From contig CAWFRO010000007.1 of the NCBI GenBank assembly GCA_963818225.1, forward strand, positions 124,001-188,000: a DNA stretch of 64,000 nt. Reading direction: 5' to 3'. The position numbers and the translations under genes are program-made. Below, in pieces: positions 51,417 through 60,291 of this stretch. This DNA comes from Palsa-504 sp963818225 (lineage in GTDB: Bacteria; Actinomycetota; Actinomycetes; Streptosporangiales; Streptosporangiaceae). How positions within the stretch are numbered: the first letter of the stretch is position 1; each line of letters begins with the position of its first letter. Under the pieces are notes generated by a model that saw nothing but the letters and a program-made list of their open reading frames with translations, had not been told where the DNA came from and searched no databases.

Positions 51417-52349
51417 ATGAGCGCTGAACCCGAACCGATCGGTGAAGCGAGGCGGGACCAGTCCCGCGCCCAGGCGCCGCTGCCACGGCTGGCCGACTCC
51501 TGGTGGCTGGCCTTGCTCAGCAACTCCGCCTGGTTGGTCCTCTCGGGAATCGTGTTGCGGCTCACCGGCGCCATGGCCGCGGTGATGCTCCTGGCCTCGG
51601 TCTTCATGCTGGGCGCGGCAGAGGAGTTCCTGGGCCAGGCCCGGCGCGGTTGGCCGGCGCCACGCAAGCTGACCGGGCATGCTCTGGGCGCTGAGCTCGC
51701 GTTGCTCCTAGGGCTGGTGCTGGCCCGCTGGGGCGGCCAGCTCAGCCCGGCCGCAGATATGCTCGGCCTTCTCCTGGCCGTGATCGCGGTCGCACTGGTG
51801 GGCGGCCTCATCCCGGCCGTTGCCGAGGCGGTCGCAGTATCGCTACTGCTCCACTTCCTCGTCACGCCGCAACCGGGAAGGCCCGCCATGGCCGGAGCCA
51901 GCGGCGCGGCGGTGCTAGGCGTGCTCGTCGGCCTGGCCGTCGTGGTCAGCCTGCTGGCCGAATACGCCACACGGTCCATCCGGCAGGCCACCCGAGCCGC
52001 CAAGGCGGCCCGGCTGATGGCTGACGCTGACCGGATCCGCGCCGCGCTTCTCACGGCGGTCAGCCATGACCTGCGACCGCCGCTCGTCTCGGCGGATGCG
52101 GCGGTGAGCTGCCTGCGCCGCCCCGGGATCCAGCTCACGGCCGAACGCCACGACCAGCTGCTGGCCACAGTCGAGGCATCCCTCGACCAGCTCGCCCATG
52201 TCACTGCCAGCCTGCTGGACATAAGCCAGCGGCAGGCGCACAGCGTCGACAGCGGCGTGGCCGAGGCGCTCGAGCTGGGCAGCCGGCTTGCTTCCGGCGC
52301 GGTAGACGCGGCAGGAAACAGCGCACCGCGTTGGCCTGCTCGTCTCTAG
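51417..52349 (+). CDS. KdpD-like sensor kinase fragment lacking the ATPase domain
   Basis: A 310-residue protein: a soluble lead, four membrane helices of the DUF4118/KdpD type (AWLVLSGIVLRLTGAMAAVM, LALLLGLVLARWG, GLLLAVIAVALVGGLIPAV, AAVLGVLVGLAVVVSLLAEY), then RIRAALLTAVSHDLRPPLVS, an H-box in which the usual HDLRTPL reads HDLRPPL, and the second dimerisation helix (LDQLAHVTASLLDISQRQ). It stops where the HATPase should begin. It may be a truncated pseudogene or a non-catalytic partner. ATG 51417 follows GAT CTT G-rich sequence without a clear ribosome binding site. Confidence 0.75.
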   Translation: MSAEPEPIGEARRDQSRAQAPLPRLADSWWLALLSNSAWLVLSGIVLRLTGAMAAVMLLASVFMLGAAEEFLGQARRGWPAPRKLTGHALGAELALLLGLVLARWGGQLSPAADMLGLLLAVIAVALVGGLIPAVAEAVAVSLLLHFLVTPQPGRPAMAGASGAAVLGVLVGLAVVVSLLAEYATRSIRQATRAAKAARLMADADRIRAALLTAVSHDLRPPLVSADAAVSCLRRPGIQLTAERHDQLLATVEASLDQLAHVTASLLDISQRQAHSVDSGVAEALELGSRLASGAVDAAGNSAPRWPARL

Positions 52350-52373
52350 GGGACGAGAGGTGTCACCGGCAGG

Positions 52374-52820
52374 TCACGACTCAGACTGGTCGAGATCGAT
52401 GAGCGCGATCCCGATATCGGGGTTCATCACCTTGCGCAACTCCGCAGGGGCCTCGCGGATGATGACCTCCAGCGTCGGGAACACCCGTCCCTCGAGGAGA
52501 TGACCTCCGCGCGTTGTCCCGTCCGACAGGCCGAGCACCACGTGTACGTGCACGCTGGGACCGTCAGGGCCCTCGGCGACGTCGCCGATCAGCGACAGCA
52601 CCTCGCACTGCTCGTTAACCGGGATGCGGCGATACTGCTTAGTCACCCGGTCGAACCAGCCGACGGTGGCGCGGGAGAAGGCGCCGACGGCAGTGATCTG
52701 TGAAGCTTCCAGATCCTGGGCGCGCGCGAACTGCGTCAGCACGTCGAACGCCTCATCACCTGGGTCGCACACCACGACGTAGGTGACTTCGTCCGCGTCC
52801 TCGATAACTTTGGCCTTCAT
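52374..52820 (-). CDS. PPC-domain (DUF296) protein
   Basis: A 148-residue protein of the PPC/DUF296 family. Seen: TYVVVCDPGDEAFDVLTQFA, EASQITAVGAFSRATVGWFD, and PSVHVHVVLGLSDGTTRGGH with the conserved His cluster that binds metal in bacterial members, then TLEVIIREAP. In plants the domain is fused to AT-hooks; bacterial stand-alone forms are of unclear function, possibly binding a ligand or DNA. ATG 52820 with GAGGAGC upstream. Its first 64 bp including the start are duplicated at 49020-49083. Confidence 0.88.
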   Translation of the reverse strand: MKAKVIEDADEVTYVVVCDPGDEAFDVLTQFARAQDLEASQITAVGAFSRATVGWFDRVTKQYRRIPVNEQCEVLSLIGDVAEGPDGPSVHVHVVLGLSDGTTRGGHLLEGRVFPTLEVIIREAPAELRKVMNPDIGIALIDLDQSES

Positions 52821-53166
52821 CTCAGCTCCTCACGCATGGGACGAGCCGGTCACCGGGTAGCTCGTCATCGAGTACTGAACGAGCCGGAAGGTTTCAGGTG
52901 CCTCGGAGCGTGCCGCCCGGCGTTCTGGGACAAACACATGGACAACGTTATCGCGCAACAATCAGCCACAGGTCGCTCCGCTTCTGCTTAGCCTTTCCCG
53001 CTGGCGATCGGCGCCTTGCCGTTCGCCGTGGCGACGAATGTGCGGGACCGCCGGGCAGGTTCGGTCGCCGCACTCAGGCGTAGATCGTGGATACCCACAT
53101 CCACCCTGGCCCCCAGGCAGGAGCACAGTGGGCCTACTCCCCCGGCAGTAGCTACTCAGGTAGCTA
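52821..53166. other. 350-bp gene-free stretch between convergent or spaced genes
   Basis: No frame has recognisable motifs. It contains the promoter of the PPC gene at its left end. Near 53130-53170 a repeated GTAGCTACT...GTAGCTACT appears beside the stop of the sigma-fusion gene and could form a small stem. Confidence 0.4.
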
Positions 53167-54704
53167 CTAAGCCAGCCCAGCCCGAGTCAGCTCCGGGTCG
53201 CGCAGCTCGATTTGGCCGGGGCCGGCGAGGAAGACGCCGAACGCGATGGTGTTCGTGTCGTCCGTGATCGGCGCGGTGATCTCGTGCGTGGTCCAGTCGC
53301 CGGGACCTTCGACGATGACGATGTGGTTGGCCGGGTCGGCCAGGGCGGCCTCCGCGGTGAAGGGCCCGCGGGCGTCCCGCGGCTGCATGACCCGCAGGAA
53401 CAGCCCGGCGCGGCCGGTGGTATCTGGGATGCGGAACTGGCCGCGGAAGGTGACCGTGGTCCCGCGGTAGTCGTCGGCGAAGACTTCCTGGGCCAGCCAG
53501 GCGAAGCCGTCGGGCTGCGGCACGGCCGAGGAGAGCACCGCGGTCCCGTGGTCAGCGGCGGCCTCATAGTCCTGCCAGTGGGACTGGAGGGTGTTCTCGG
53601 TGAAGCTGCCGCCGAGCACCCAGTGGTCCAGGCCGGCGGCGAAGGTCAGGTTGCGGGGCTCGTACCGCGGCCGCTGGTCGATGGCCAGGTCACGCGCGGT
53701 CTGCTCGGGCATGGGTCCGGGCTGGCCGGCTTCGGCCGGGCTGGCGGCGGCCGGCACCGCCAGCCGGTCCATGACCGCGTCGGCGACCCGGATCGGCGCG
53801 CCCGCCGTGATGGCCGTGGCCAGGCCGTCGAGCAGGCGGGCGGTGACGTGCTCGGGCCGGCCGGGGTGGCCAGCTCGATCCGGGCCGCGGTCACCTCCGG
53901 GCCCAGTTCGTCGACGCCCACCGCGGTCACGCGGATCCCGGCCGCGCGCAGCAGCCGGTCGGTCAGTTCGTCCGCGCTCGGCCTGGGATCGTCGAACCGA
54001 TGGCTGTCCCGGCCGAGCAGCCAGATGGGCAGGTCCCGGCGGCCCGCGTCGTCGGCCAGCACGATGACGTGGGTCGGGAAGCGGTCCGGCACGGGACCGG
54101 GCGGGATGCGGCGCTCGATGCGCGCGACGCGGACGGTGGTCATGGGCGTCCTCCCGGAGGCGGGAACGAGGTCGGGGCGGTGCTCGGTGAGGTAGGCGCG
54201 CAACTTGATCCGGGCCTTGTGCAGGCTGGCCCGGGCCGCGCCGGGAGCCTCGGCGACCTGGCCGGCGGGGACGTCGGCGTAGTAGTGCAGGGTGACGGCG
54301 CGCCGCTGCCCGGCGGGCAGGCCGGCCACGGCCGCGCGCAGCGCGTCGGCCCGGTCTAGGTCCTCGGGCGAGGGCAGGCCGGCGGCCGACGTCGGGTGCA
54401 GCGGCTCGGGCCAGTCGGCCAGCAGCGTGACCGGGGCGCGGCGGTGCAGGTGGCGGCAGACGTTGAGCACGATGCCGGCCAGCCAGCCGGCGAACCGGTC
54501 CGGGTCGCGTAGCCGGTCCAGGGCCAGGAATGCCTGCAGGAACGACTCCTGCATGATGTCGTCCACGTCGCCGGGATCGGGGGCCAGCCGCCGGGCCCGG
54601 GCTCGGACCATCGGCTGGTGCCGCTCGACCAGCAGCCGGAACGCCACCAGGTCACCGCCGCGGGCCAGCCGGGCCAGGTCGCCGTCGGAGACGTCCGCGC
54701 TCAC
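53167..54704 (-). pseudogene. Sigma factor fused to DUF151 and a C-terminal beta-sandwich, one-base frameshift
   Basis: From GTG 54704: sigma region 2 (VAFRLLVERHQPMVRARARR, DVDDIMQESFLQAFLALDRL), region 4 (LPAGQRRAVTLHYYADVPAG, AARASLHKARIKLRAYL) with an apparently shortened helix-turn-helix. With no stop follows a DUF151 bifunctional-nuclease domain (MTTVRVARIERRIPPGPVPD, VIVLADDAGRRDLPIWLLG). Near 53855 one base is missing; the other frame continues ADAVMDRLAVPAAA and a ~150-residue beta-rich domain (RPRYEPRNLTFAAGLDHWVL, DDYRGTTVTFRGQFRI, TIAFGVFLAGPGQIEL). The GTGA overlap with the upstream gene shows coupling. Whether DUF151 modulates the sigma part is unknown. Confidence 0.78.
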
Positions 54705-55783
54705 GGCGTTCCCGCAGCCGGCTCGGCGTCGGCTTGGGGATCGGTGCGCAGGTCCGGGTTCCGCAACGCGACCTGGCCCGGGCCGGTCAGGCCGATGCCG
54801 AACCGGATGAGGTCGGCGTCCGCGGGGATCCGCGTCGTGACCTCGTAGCTGGTCCAGGGACGCCGGCCGGCGATGGTGGGGCCGTGGTCCTCGCGGGCGC
54901 GCCCCACCCGCCACCAGTTCCGGAGGATCTCCAGGCGCAGCCCGGCATGCCCGGTGAGGGGGTCGACGCGGATCTCGCCGCTGAAGGTGACGGTGGCGCC
55001 GCGGTAGTCGTCGGCGTAGATGGCCTGGACCAGGGCGGCAGACCCGGCGGGCCGCGGCACGGTGGAGGACAGGACCGCGGACGGGCCCTCGGCGGCGGCC
55101 GCGTAGTCCGGCTCGCTGTTCGCCGCGCCCGGCCGGCCCAGGTCGGCGCCAGGTCCGGAGTCCAGGTCCCACCGGTCCAGGCCGTCGGCGAAGTCCAGGT
55201 TGCGCGGCTCGTAGCGCGGCCGCCGGCCGGGCAGCGCGGCCAGCGGCCAGCCCCGCAGCCCGCGGCCGGGCCGCACCTGGGCGGCCGGCGGCACCCGGTC
55301 GAGGAACGGGGTGAGCAGGTCATCGCCCGGCACCGGGACGGCGAGCCGGTCCAGTACCGCGTCGGCCAGCCGGACCGGGGCGCCGGCGGCGGCGGCCAGG
55401 GCCAGGCCCAGGCCCAGGCCGGCGGTGACCTGCCGGGTTCCGGGCGGGCCGGCCAGCCCGATCCGCGCCACGGTGACTCCCGGGCTCAGCTCGGCGGCGC
55501 CAGCTTCGGTCACGTCGATGTCCACCCCGGTCACCCGGGAGCGGCCCGCGCCGAGCAGCCGGGTGGTGAGTCCCTGCGGCACGCCATCGGTGATGACCTG
55601 ATCGGCGGGCCGTTCCAGGAGATCCGCCAGGTAGAGGCCGCCCAGGTCGCCGCCCAGCCAGATCGGCACGGCCCGGTGACCCGCGTCGTCGGCCAGCACG
55701 ACAAGGTGACCGAGGATCTGGAATTCGCCGTTGGCCAGCCGCCCGGGGCGGGGCTCGGCGTGCGCGATGCGGAGAGTCGTCAC
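54701..55783 (-). CDS. DUF151 (bifunctional nuclease-like) plus beta-sandwich protein
   Basis: A 360-residue intact protein with the same two C-terminal modules as the sigma fusion downstream but no sigma part. Residues 1-175: DUF151 (LGHLVVLADDAGHRAVPIWL, VTGVDIDVTEAGAAELSPGV, VRLADAVLDRLAVPV). Residues ~205-345: a domain opening RPRYEPRNLDFADGLDRWDL and containing DDYRGATVTFSGEIRV and LIRFGIGLTGPGQVALRN, like carbohydrate-binding/effector domains seen on some regulators. GTG 55783 start. The stop overlaps the sigma-fusion start by four bases, so both are made together and may interact through their shared modules. A regulator of the sigma is an attractive but unproven role. Confidence 0.78.
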   Translation of the reverse strand: MTTLRIAHAEPRPGRLANGEFQILGHLVVLADDAGHRAVPIWLGGDLGGLYLADLLERPADQVITDGVPQGLTTRLLGAGRSRVTGVDIDVTEAGAAELSPGVTVARIGLAGPPGTRQVTAGLGLGLALAAAAGAPVRLADAVLDRLAVPVPGDDLLTPFLDRVPPAAQVRPGRGLRGWPLAALPGRRPRYEPRNLDFADGLDRWDLDSGPGADLGRPGAANSEPDYAAAAEGPSAVLSSTVPRPAGSAALVQAIYADDYRGATVTFSGEIRVDPLTGHAGLRLEILRNWWRVGRAREDHGPTIAGRRPWTSYEVTTRIPADADLIRFGIGLTGPGQVALRNPDLRTDPQADAEPAAGTP

Positions 55784-55852
55784 ACTCTTAAGTGTCCGCC
55801 GCGTGGCCCGGTGTTACCCGGGCCGGGGCCGCGGCTCAGCGGCCGCCGATGT

Positions 55853-55966
55853 CTCGCCGACTTCGCCCTCATCGAGTCTTACCTGTCCACCGCCGCGAAA
55901 TGGGGCATCAGCAAACTCGACGCCCTGCGCGACCTGTTCAACGGCAACGCCTGGATGCCGCCCGGA
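55853..55966 (+). pseudogene. IS66-type transposase C-terminal remnant
   Basis: The plus strand reads LADFALIESYLSTAAKWGIS then KLDALRDLFNGNAWMPPG, the conserved C-terminal SYLSTAxKWGxxxLDALxxLF...PWLPP segment of IS66-like transposases. No other part of the element is seen. It lies just upstream of the DUF151 gene's promoter region. Confidence 0.65.
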
Positions 55967-56009
55967 CCCGTCACATCATGCCGCCGACGCTTGGTCAGCA
56001 ACGTCCTCA

Positions 56010-56366
56010 TCACGTCCTGTCCTTTCCTCCCGCGAACAGGTCGCGCCAGTCTTCCTCCGAAATGTGGACGCCGTACTTTCTGGCCGCCGCCCGTATTCGC
56101 TGCCAGGCCTGGTCCCGCTCCTCGTCGGTAACACCTTCCACCTGGTCGAACCGCGCAATCGCGTTCCGCACGTGCGCCGCATCGCTGAGGGGTTCTTTGC
56201 GCTCTTCGGGGAAGGCGAACTCCGCGTCGGGCAGGCGATCCTTTTCCGCGGTGCTCATGCCCTCCGAACTGCGTGGGCTATCCTCCCCGTGAGCACGCTC
56301 GCTCTGGACCTCACGAGCCTTCTCGATGTTGCGTCGTGCAGCCTCTTTTTGCTTTTCCGTTGACAT
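56010..56366 (-). CDS. DUF6582-type small acidic/basic helical protein
   Basis: A 118-residue soluble protein from ATG 56366 with GGAGG nine bases upstream. It starts MSTEKQKEAARRNIEKAREV, contains LPDAEFAFPEERKEPLSDAA and HVRNAIARFDQVEGVTDEER, and ends DQAWQRIRAAARKYGVHISE. The FAFPxERKEPLxDAxHVRNAIARF motif matches a family I recall as DUF6582, found in bacteria and phages and sometimes linked to DNA ligase/Ku-type or stress proteins. Function unknown. The longer frame from 56414 is not supported. Confidence 0.82.
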   Translation of the reverse strand: MSTEKQKEAARRNIEKAREVQSERAHGEDSPRSSEGMSTAEKDRLPDAEFAFPEERKEPLSDAAHVRNAIARFDQVEGVTDEERDQAWQRIRAAARKYGVHISEEDWRDLFAGGKDRT

Positions 56367-56641
56367 GGTCCGTACCTCCGTAAAGGTGCTGGGTCCGCTC
56401 ACCGCGCAGCCCATGAACGCACCTGATCCTCATTATCGATGGTCGTAACCAGCCAGCGATCCTCGCCCTTGGCGTTTGGACACTACGGCGCACAGGCGAT
56501 TGCCTCCGGTAGACCGGGAAGAACAGGTCAGGATCCAGGCTGCTGAAGGCGGCTTGAGATCCGCCGGTTACCTGCTAGCCGGTAGCGGAGTTAGCCGCTC
56601 GCCGTGACGACATGGCTCCCGCAACACGCGATGATGGGGCA

Positions 56642-57142
56642 ATGACGCAGGACGCGATGATCTCGCTGCTGTCGGCGGCCACCCGCATCGCTTGCAGGCA
56701 GATGACCTCGCAGCACCTGAACGCCCTGCACGCCAGCGTCGAGCGGGCCTCCGGCCTGTCGGCCCGGCACGACTGGGAGCGAAAGGTCACCGCTCACGCC
56801 GAACTGTTCATCATGCTCGGCGACTTGACCGGTGATCGCGATCTAGCGCGGCTGGTGAGCTCGGCCGCCGGACGGCTGGAGGACCTCGTCATGACGGTCG
56901 GTCCGGCGGCCGACGGCATCATCCTCAGCTCGCGCCAAAGGCTCCTGCGCGAGTTGAGAGCCTGGGACGCCGATGGCGCGGCCCGTGAGGTGGAGCGCAA
57001 TCTCAGAGTCCTGCACTACATGGGCCGTGTGGCTGGCGGAGCCGGTTCCGGGGGGATTAGCCGGGCCACGGAGCAGGTCGAACGGCCACCGCGCGGCCCT
57101 ATGAAGACCGACATACCCTTGACACGTCCAGCTCGGAGATAG
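56642..57142 (+). CDS. FCD-type ligand domain without DNA-binding part (GntR remnant)
   Basis: A 166-residue helical protein whose core (WERKVTAHAELFIMLGDLTG, LARLVSSAAGRLEDLVMTVG, SRQRLLRELRAWDADGAARE) resembles the FCD ligand-binding domain of FadR-type GntR regulators; the HAELF segment holds metal/ligand His positions. No winged helix-turn-helix precedes it: upstream sequence is not coding. So it is either a 5'-truncated regulator or a free-standing sensor. ATG 56642 is 12 bases after a weak GATGATGGGG. The tail after residue ~135 is low-complexity. Confidence 0.65.
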   Translation: MTQDAMISLLSAATRIACRQMTSQHLNALHASVERASGLSARHDWERKVTAHAELFIMLGDLTGDRDLARLVSSAAGRLEDLVMTVGPAADGIILSSRQRLLRELRAWDADGAAREVERNLRVLHYMGRVAGGAGSGGISRATEQVERPPRGPMKTDIPLTRPARR

Positions 57143-57173
57143 CTGTGTCCGGGCCCGTTGGGTGACCGCTGTT

Positions 57174-57788
57174 TCATCGTGGCCGGCATACGCGCTGGAT
57201 CAGGTCGTCCCAGCCTCGGGCGAGGCGTTCGGAGACTTGCGGGGCGGCCTGGGTGAGGATGGCGGAGGACAGGTAGAGCAGCAGCGGGCCGTCTAGGGCC
57301 GCGGTCAGCTGGGTGGCCAGGATGTCCAGGTCGGCGGCGCCGAGGCTTATCTCCCTGAGCAGGAACCGGATGTGTTCCCGCGACATGGGCGTCTGCGATC
57401 CGGCTGGTACCCGCTCCCTGCCGTCCAGTGCGGCGCGTGCGATCTCGCGGTGGCCGATCAGGAAGTCGATCCTGGCGCGGCCGTAGGCGATCAGGCGGTC
57501 CAGCGGCGGGGCGCCAGGGCCAAGCGGCGGGGGTCCGGCGAGGACCTGCTCCTGGAAGTCCCGCTCGTCGTCGTCGAGCAGCGCGGCGAAGATCCCGGCC
57601 CGGGTGCCGAACCGGCGGAACACCGTTCCTTTGCCCAGGCCTGCGCGTTCGGCCAGCCCGTCCATGGTCAGCTGGCCGGCCCCCTGCGCGGCGATTATCT
57701 CCCGTGCCGTGGCCAGCAGGAGCCGCCGGTTGCGGGCGGCGTCGGCGCGCTCGGCGCGCGGCGCTCCCCAGGTCACGGGCTGGTTCAT
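57174..57788 (-). CDS. TetR/AcrR-family regulator
   Basis: A 204-residue regulator from ATG 57788. The helix-turn-helix domain (~18-65) reads RRLLLATAREIIAAQGAGQL then MDGLAERAGLGKGTVFRRFG. The C-terminal helices include LDRLIAYGRARIDFLIGHRE and DLDILATQLTAALDGPLLLY. It is divergent from the LUD/reductase/LLM operon, with an ~86-bp shared intergenic region, so it probably controls that operon. A TTATATTC box on the minus strand near 57810 may be its -10. The upstream extension to 57857 is not needed. Confidence 0.9.
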   Translation of the reverse strand: MNQPVTWGAPRAERADAARNRRLLLATAREIIAAQGAGQLTMDGLAERAGLGKGTVFRRFGTRAGIFAALLDDDERDFQEQVLAGPPPLGPGAPPLDRLIAYGRARIDFLIGHREIARAALDGRERVPAGSQTPMSREHIRFLLREISLGAADLDILATQLTAALDGPLLLYLSSAILTQAAPQVSERLARGWDDLIQRVCRPR

Positions 57789-57874
57789 AGGTCCCACCCT
57801 ACGGCCGGAATATAAGCGGGGTAAAGTCCGGTTACGCTTCGAGTGTTGCACTGTCACCTAGGAAGGACCAGCCG

Positions 57875-58501
57875 ATGAGCACGATCGCCACCCCGGACCG
57901 ATTCACGACGCTGCCCGACGAGCAGACGCTCGCGTCCGCCGTCACCGCACTGGAAGAGCACGGCTTCAGCGTCGAGGTCGTCGACGACTTTGACGCCGCG
58001 CGCACGGCCGTCCTGGACCGCATCCCGCACGGCGCGTCGGTGATGACCAACACCTCGGTGACCCTGCAGGAGACCGGCATCGCGGACGCGGTCAACGACG
58101 GCGGGCCGTTTGATTCGGCGCGCAACAAGATGTTCGCGCTGGACTTCGCGACCCAGGCGCAAGAAATGAAGGCGATCGGCGGCACGGCCGACTACGCCCT
58201 CGGCAGCGTCCACGCGATCACCCGCGACGGGACGCTGGTCATTGCGTCGGCCTCCGGCAGCCAGCTCGCCGCCTACGCCTGGGGCGCTGCCAACGTCATC
58301 TTCGTGGTCGGCGCGCAGAAGCTCGTCCCCACCCTGGAGGCCGCGCACGAGCGGATCTACCAGCACAGTCTGGTCCTGGAAGACGCACGCGCGATCGCCG
58401 CCTACGGGCAGCACAGCTCGGTGGGGAAGATCCTGGAGATCCACCAGGAGCTGCCCGGCCGTATCCACATCGTTCTCATCCGCCAGGTGGCCGGGTTCTG
58501 A
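57875..58501 (+). CDS. LUD-domain protein (lactate-utilisation-like)
   Basis: A 208-residue protein with the LUD fold: LASAVTALEEHGFSVEVVDD, ASVMTNTSVTLQETGIADAV, ADYALGSVHAITRDGTLVIA and AYAWGAANVIFVVGAQKLVP. LutC-like members take part in lactate oxidation, but stand-alone LUD proteins of this length have no fixed role. ATG 57875 has AGGAAGGA upstream. Its stop overlaps the next start by one base (TGATG), making it the first gene of a three-gene operon with an F420-type reductase and an LLM monooxygenase. Confidence 0.88.
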   Translation: MSTIATPDRFTTLPDEQTLASAVTALEEHGFSVEVVDDFDAARTAVLDRIPHGASVMTNTSVTLQETGIADAVNDGGPFDSARNKMFALDFATQAQEMKAIGGTADYALGSVHAITRDGTLVIASASGSQLAAYAWGAANVIFVVGAQKLVPTLEAAHERIYQHSLVLEDARAIAAYGQHSSVGKILEIHQELPGRIHIVLIRQVAGF

Positions 58502-59148
58502 TGACCGGGCTAAGCAGGCTGGCGGTGCTCGGCGCGGGCCATGTCGGGCCGGTCATCGCCCGCCTGGCCATCAAGGCCGGATACCCGGTGGCCCTCGCTA
58601 CCTCAGGTGACCCGGAAGACATCGCGCTGATCACCGAGCTGGTCATTCCCGGCGCGCAGCCGCGGTGGGCCAGCGACGCGGTGGCCGATGCGGACATCGT
58701 GGTGCTCGCGATTCCACTGCACCGCTTCGGTGACGTCGACCCCGGCCTGCTGGCGGGCAAGCTGGTGGTCGACGCGATGAACTACTGGCCGGCCAGCGAC
58801 GGCGTCCTGGAGCCCTTCGAAGACGGCGGGAGCAGTGAGGTCGTGGCCCGGCGGCTGGCCGGCTCGGTCGTGGTCAAGGCGCTGAACCACATCGGCTATC
58901 ACGAGCTCGAGGACCGGGCGCGGCCGGCCGGCGCGCCGGACCGAAGCGCCGCCGGCGTCGCGGGCGATGACCCCGTGGCGGTCGCCACAGTCGCCGGCCT
59001 GGTCGACCGGATCGGCTACGGCCCGGTTCGGCTGGAAAGCCTGCGGGCGGGCCGGGTGCTGCAGCCGGGCGGGCCGGTATTCGGGGTCGTGCTGACGGTG
59101 CCCGAGTTCGAGCGGGCCGTGCGCCAGGAGGCCAGGAGCCTGTCATGA
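58501..59148 (+). CDS. NADPH-dependent F420 reductase-like dinucleotide-binding protein
   Basis: A 215-residue Rossmann protein: RLAVLGAGHVGPVIARLAIK (GxGxxG), SDAVADADIVVLAIPLHRFG, KLVVDAMNYWPASDG, and SVVVKALNHIGYHEL. The AMNYW motif and the fold order match the NADP:F420 oxidoreductase/ProC-like superfamily. It could supply reduced F420 or flavin to the LLM enzyme encoded next, with which it overlaps by four bases (ATGA at 59145). Intact; start fixed by the TGATG coupling. Confidence 0.87.
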   Translation: MTGLSRLAVLGAGHVGPVIARLAIKAGYPVALATSGDPEDIALITELVIPGAQPRWASDAVADADIVVLAIPLHRFGDVDPGLLAGKLVVDAMNYWPASDGVLEPFEDGGSSEVVARRLAGSVVVKALNHIGYHELEDRARPAGAPDRSAAGVAGDDPVAVATVAGLVDRIGYGPVRLESLRAGRVLQPGGPVFGVVLTVPEFERAVRQEARSLS

Positions 59149-60236
59149 CCTACACCTTCGGGCTGGACACCTTCGGCGACCGCAACAGCGACGCCGACGG
59201 CACTCCCCTATCGCACGCCCAGACGATCCGCAACGTGGCCGACGAGGGCGTCTTCGCCGAACAGGCCGGCGTGGACTTCTTCGGGATCGGCGAGCATCAC
59301 ACCGGGTACTTCCCGATGCCGGCCGGGGATGTGGTGCTCGCGGCGATCGCGGCCCGCACCGAGAAGATCCACCTCGGCTCCGCCGTCACCGTGCTGAGTT
59401 CCGACGATCCGGTCCGGGTGTTCCAGCGGTACTCCACCTTGAACGCGATCTCCGGCGGCCGGGCCGAAGTCATCCTCGGCCGCGGCTCGAGCATCGAATC
59501 GTTCCCGCTGTTCGGCTACAACCTCGCCGACTACGAGGAACTGTTCGAGGAGAAAGCCACGCTGTTCGCCGAGCTGCTCAAGGGCGAGCCCGTCACCTGG
59601 CAGGGTAAGACCCGCCCGCCCCTGCTGGACCAGGACGTGGTGCCGCACACCGAGTCCGGTCCGTTCCCGGCGTGGATCGGCGTCGGCGGCAACCCCCAGT
59701 CGGTGATCCGCGCGGCCCGCCTCGGGTTCTCCCTCGCGCTGGCCATCATCGGCGGCCCCCCGGCCCGGTTCGCCGCGTATTCGCAGCTGTTCCAGCGAGC
59801 CCTGGAGAAGTTCGGCCGCCCGCCGCTCCCGGTGCTCGTGCACTCCCCAGGCCACGTCGCGGCCACCGACGAGCAGGCCAAAGCGGAATTCTGGCCGCGC
59901 TGGCGGGAGATCATCGCCCTGATCGCCCCGGAACGCGGCTTCGCGGTCCCCAGCGAGGAGTCCTTCGACACCGAAACCGGGCCGCACGGGGCGCTGTATG
60001 TCGGCTCACCCGAAACCGTCGCGCAGAAGATCGCCACCAACCTCCGCGTTCTCGGCGCCACCCGGTTCGACCTGAAGTACGGCCTGCCGGGCCTGACCCA
60101 CGATCAGCTCATGACCAACATCGAGCTGTACGGCCACCAGGTCATCCCACGCGTCCGCGATCTGCTCGGCTGGCCTGGACCGGCCGAGCCGGATGCGGCC
60201 GCCGACGGAAAGGACGCGAACAGTGCCCGCAGCTAG
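59145..60236 (+). CDS. LLM-class (luciferase-like) flavin/F420 oxidoreductase
   Basis: A 363-residue bacterial-luciferase-like barrel. Seen: GLDTFGDRNSDADGTPLSHA, DFFGIGEHHTGYFPMPAGDV, IHLGSAVTVLSSDDPVRVFQ, and SGGRAEVILGRGSSIESFPL (phosphate-binding loop). The C-terminus has ALYVGSPETVAQKIATNL and LPGLTHDQLMTNIELYG. Such enzymes use reduced FMN or F420 for oxidation or reduction of varied organic compounds. Third gene of the LUD operon; the preceding reductase-like gene makes F420 dependence plausible. Intact. Confidence 0.91.
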   Translation: MTYTFGLDTFGDRNSDADGTPLSHAQTIRNVADEGVFAEQAGVDFFGIGEHHTGYFPMPAGDVVLAAIAARTEKIHLGSAVTVLSSDDPVRVFQRYSTLNAISGGRAEVILGRGSSIESFPLFGYNLADYEELFEEKATLFAELLKGEPVTWQGKTRPPLLDQDVVPHTESGPFPAWIGVGGNPQSVIRAARLGFSLALAIIGGPPARFAAYSQLFQRALEKFGRPPLPVLVHSPGHVAATDEQAKAEFWPRWREIIALIAPERGFAVPSEESFDTETGPHGALYVGSPETVAQKIATNLRVLGATRFDLKYGLPGLTHDQLMTNIELYGHQVIPRVRDLLGWPGPAEPDAAADGKDANSARS

Positions 60237-60291
60237 AACTGATGACCACTCGTCCCACCGGGTCTAGTTCCTATAGCGGCGGCCAATATCA

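Noticed and set aside
51176..51427. 83-codon plus-strand ORF before the KdpD-like gene
   Set aside because: It overlaps the kinase start, lacks motifs and has no ribosome binding site.
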